Source: Paenibacillus sp. 1011MAR3C5 (lineage in GTDB: Bacteria; Bacillota; Bacilli; Paenibacillales; Paenibacillaceae). Taken from it: a stretch of 64,000 bases of DNA. Below, piece after piece: positions 61,431-64,000 of the stretch; the stretch's first letter is position 1, and every line of letters begins with the position of its first letter. Position numbers and translations under genes: made by a program. The stretch is from the NCBI RefSeq assembly GCF_003591485.1, contig NZ_QZCF01000002.1, positions 558,001 to 622,000 of the forward strand, given 5' to 3'. Under the pieces are notes generated by a model that made no database searches, was not told the DNA's origin, and worked only from the letters and a program-made list of their open reading frames with translations.

Positions 61431-62108
61431 ATGGCTATCTTGGAGACCATAGCATTGACGAAAATATATGGGAGAGGAGCACAAAGCGTGCCGGCGCTGG
61501 ATGACGTCAATATTGGAGTGGAGGAAGGCGAGTTTGTTGCGATTATAGGTACATCGGGAAGCGGGAAGTCAACGCTTCTGCATTTGCTGGGCGGCTTGGA
61601 TCGTCCGACAGGCGGAAAGGTCATAATCAATGGAAGGTCTATCTTCGATCTGAATGATGACGAGCTTACTGTCTTTAGAAGGAGGAAAATCGGATTTGTA
61701 TTTCAGCAGTACAATCTTGTCCCTATACTGAGCGTATATGAAAACATCACTTTGCCAATTGAGCTGGACGGCAACAGGGTGGACAAGCTTTACCTCGACA
61801 AACTGGTAAAGACGCTTGGCCTGGCCGGCAAGCTTGACCAGCTGCCCGGCCAGTTATCCGGCGGCCAACAGCAGAGAGTTGCGATCGCTAGAGCGCTGGC
61901 CACCAAGCCGTCTATCATTCTGGCCGATGAGCCGACCGGCAATCTGGACAGCCGTACAAGTCAGGATGTCATCGGCTTGCTGAAGCTGACGAGCAAGCAA
62001 TTCAATCAGACGATGGTCATGATCACGCATAATGAGGAAATCGCGCAATTGGCTGACTCTGTCATCCGAATTGGAGACGGTCAAGTGATCGGAGGCAGCA
62101 GGCCATGA
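61431..62108 (+). CDS. ABC transporter ATP-binding protein, MacB/LolD type
   Basis: 225-aa ATPase with Walker [11 protein letters not shown]-loop [10 protein letters not shown], signature [14 protein letters not shown] and Walker [13 protein letters not shown]. It belongs to the MacB/BceA group that pairs with FtsX-like permeases. The following permease overlaps its stop (ATGA). AAGGAG precedes the ATG. No adjacent two-component system is visible in the window, so bacitracin-type sensing is not shown. Confidence 0.92.
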   Translation: MAILETIALTKIYGRGAQSVPALDDVNIGVEEGEFVAIIGTSGSGKSTLLHLLGGLDRPTGGKVIINGRSIFDLNDDELTVFRRRKIGFVFQQYNLVPILSVYENITLPIELDGNRVDKLYLDKLVKTLGLAGKLDQLPGQLSGGQQQRVAIARALATKPSIILADEPTGNLDSRTSQDVIGLLKLTSKQFNQTMVMITHNEEIAQLADSVIRIGDGQVIGGSRP

Positions 62109-64000
62109 TGTTTCCAAATTCGAATGCGGCAATCATTCGGAAGCTGATCCGTAGAAACATAAAGTTCAATCGATCCAGAAACCGCTATATTATATTAGCG
62201 GTCATGCTGACCACATGGCTGCTCACGAGTGTGTTCAGCATCGGCATGAGCTATATGAAGTCCTTCGAGCTGCAAGAGCTGCGGTTGATAGGGACGAAAG
62301 CGGATGCCTATATTACAAATCCAACCGCGGAACAGCTTGCCAAACTAGAGGAGCTGCCTTATGTAACAAATGTCGGATTGGATACGGTTGTTGCCATGTT
62401 GATTCACGGACCCGAATCGGAAGGGCGGTTCGAAGCGGCCTTTCATCGCTACGACGCCGAAGAGTGGGAGGCGCTGAAGGCGCCATTGCAAGGCAAGCAT
62501 GCCAAGGACTATCCGTCGAAGCGGGGGGGAGCGATATTCCCGGCGTGGGTACTTCAGCAGATGGGGATTGACAAGCCGCTCATTGGGATGGACATTCCGG
62601 TATCCTATCGGTATATGGATGGCGGTCAAGAAGTCGAGCAAAGCGAGACGTTGAAACTGGCTGGATGGTATGACGATTATACGGGAATCAGGTCGGATCG
62701 ACCTGGAGCTATTCTTGTAGCGAGTGACTTCGTAACTGCTGGTGAAGGGTCCAGCTACGTACGAATTGCCTCCGTGCTCTTCGGGAAGGGAGCAAGCACG
62801 GACCGCAACATAGAGAGACTGGAGAAGGAGCTTGCTCCAAGTGATGGACAAGTCCTGTCCGGCTATCGCCATGCAGAATACAACGACTCCGCATCTGCGA
62901 TGGCTACAACAGCCGGGGTCATCGGCCTAATCCTATTTGTCATGTTCAGCGGATATCTGCTGATCTATAATATGCTGTATATTTCGATTACGACGAATAC
63001 GAAGTATTACGGTCTGCTGAAGACGATTGGCATGACAGGGAAGCAAATCAGAAGAATGGTGAACGGGGAAGCGCTCCGCTTGGCCTGGATCGGCATCGCA
63101 GGCGGTCTGGTCTTAGGCGCGGCTACTTCGCTGCTGGCTGTACCGGCGTTTCTGGACATGCTTGCGCTGGAGACAGAGGCGGAGTTGTCGTTCCATCCCG
63201 CTATCTACGGCTTCTCCGCCGTTTTCGCGCTGTTGACGACTTTGGCGGGCTACCGGAAGCCTGCCCGGCTCGCAGCCAAAATTTCGCCAATCGAAGCCTC
63301 TAAGTATGAGCGGGCGACCGTTCGACGCGGCGGGCATGGCGCGAAGCTGCATCGTATGGCTCTGCGCAACATTTTCCGCGACAAGAAGCGGGCTTTCACA
63401 GTGTTTACATCGCTATTTTTGGGACTCAGCACGTTTCTGGTCGTCAATACAATTATTATCAGCATGAATACCGATAATTTCATTGAGCAATATGTAGAGG
63501 ATGATTTTGCGGTTACAAACGGCACACTTGAACTAGGATATCAAGGAGAGACCAAGCAGCGCATAACAGCGGCAATCATGGAAGAGATCCGGGCTATGCA
63601 GGGGATTACTGATATTCGTACGACTTTCATGGAATATGTGGAGCTTGAATACGACCCGGCCGTATTCGGACGTCATATCGACGCTTTCGCCAGCAACTAC
63701 CGCACTGACCGTCCAACGGACGAAACCTTAAGCAGAGACGGCATGTTCATGACGAAGCTAATGGGCATAGACAGTGATTATGTAAGGGAGCTGAATGCGA
63801 CAACAGGCTCAGCTATCGACGTTGAACGATTCGAAAAAGGGGAAATTGCACTGCTTGGGAGCGATACGGCTTCATTTTCCAACGGCGATTCATTCGGTAT
63901 GAAGCTGCAGGAGTCGGGTGAGCACGCGCTGGAGATTGGCGGTACAGTTCCTTCGTTATTCCTTACTTCATCCGTCGGGATTGCGCCCGGCGTTTATGTT
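62105..64000 (+). CDS. FtsX/MacB-type ABC transporter permease, 3' end missing
   Basis: At least 632 residues, open to the window edge. It begins [20 protein letters not shown], followed by a membrane helix (about 28-48), an outer domain (about 50-260), three membrane helices with FtsX motifs (about 262-290, 315-340, 355-375; the stretch KYYGLLKTIGMTGKQIRRM is typical) and a second unit that starts MALRNIFRDKKRAFTV (about 418) with its own helix. So it is a two-module permease as in BceB or YtrF-like proteins. Its ATG overlaps the ATPase stop. Confidence 0.88.
   Translation, partial: MMFPNSNAAIIRKLIRRNIKFNRSRNRYIILAVMLTTWLLTSVFSIGMSYMKSFELQELRLIGTKADAYITNPTAEQLAKLEELPYVTNVGLDTVVAMLIHGPESEGRFEAAFHRYDAEEWEALKAPLQGKHAKDYPSKRGGAIFPAWVLQQMGIDKPLIGMDIPVSYRYMDGGQEVEQSETLKLAGWYDDYTGIRSDRPGAILVASDFVTAGEGSSYVRIASVLFGKGASTDRNIERLEKELAPSDGQVLSGYRHAEYNDSASAMATTAGVIGLILFVMFSGYLLIYNMLYISITTNTKYYGLLKTIGMTGKQIRRMVNGEALRLAWIGIAGGLVLGAATSLLAVPAFLDMLALETEAELSFHPAIYGFSAVFALLTTLAGYRKPARLAAKISPIEASKYERATVRRGGHGAKLHRMALRNIFRDKKRAFTVFTSLFLGLSTFLVVNTIIISMNTDNFIEQYVEDDFAVTNGTLELGYQGETKQRITAAIMEEIRAMQGITDIRTTFMEYVELEYDPAVFGRHIDAFASNYRTDRPTDETLSRDGMFMTKLMGIDSDYVRELNATTGSAIDVERFEKGEIALLGSDTASFSNGDSFGMKLQESGEHALEIGGTVPSLFLTSSVGIAPGVYV

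Overview
The window looks like chromosome from a Gram-positive, moderately GC-rich Firmicute, most likely Paenibacillus or a close relative in the Paenibacillaceae. The reasons are the strong AGGAGG-type ribosome sites, frequent TTG/GTG starts, Rex, a T-box leader, RuBisCO-like MtnW methionine salvage, SLH-domain and LysM proteins, a tandem dynamin of the DynA type, bacterial nitric oxide synthase and an AA10 chitin oxidase. I see no tRNA, rRNA, transposase, integrase, phage gene or CRISPR array. No database search was possible, so family names rest on motifs and recalled homologues.

Layout. 1-4200 (+): 3' part of a DinG/XPD-type helicase, then rex, an MTA/SAH deaminase and a TseB/YpmB-like membrane protein, closed by a terminator. 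4313-9280 (+): a small membrane protein overlapping a short FtsH-like protease, a 3-hydroxyacyl-CoA dehydrogenase overlapping ackA, and a DnaD-domain gene. 9371-18003 (-): a MerR regulator fused to a methyltransferase, then one tightly overlapped unit proB-proA-proC-mtnW-mtnX-mtnB behind a proline T-box, with mtnE upstream on the same strand. A secreted protein (-) and mtnU (+) are divergent, and mtnU is followed by a 50-51 bp tandem hairpin repeat array. 20397-25712: a LysR regulator divergent from leuCD, then a secreted amidase and a GerMN lipoprotein.

25762-42582 (+): an SLH-domain protein, nth, a 90-aa protein, a 1240-aa double dynamin, a heterodimeric ABC exporter pair, purT behind a structured leader that can hide its ribosome site, a YqkE-like protein, a LysM/M14 peptidase, an SGNH hydrolase and an ABC-2 type ATPase/permease pair. 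42639-47084 (+): parE-parC (topoisomerase IV). 47065-57411: a 55-aa gene on the minus strand, a MarR regulator, CapA, a pseudouridine synthase with an rRNA-type methyltransferase, PAP2, a small Cys protein, a Fur-controlled heme monooxygenase, a Trp-rich secreted protein, a chitin-active LPMO, nitric oxide synthase, a serine hydrolase and a 57-aa Pro/Tyr-rich gene. 57563-64000: an SDR dehydrogenase, a TetR-controlled pair of SMR transporters with a frameshifted VOC gene, an ArsR/AHSA1 pair, and a MacB-type ABC system cut by the right edge.

The most interesting points are: methionine salvage genes physically and translationally tied to a proline-sensing T-box operon; the tandem hairpin array with a dimeric higher-order pattern; the purT leader; the FtsH-like protease lacking an outer domain but overlapping a membrane-anchored partner; the MerR-methyltransferase fusion; and two small genes with clear ribosome sites that fall below usual length cut-offs.
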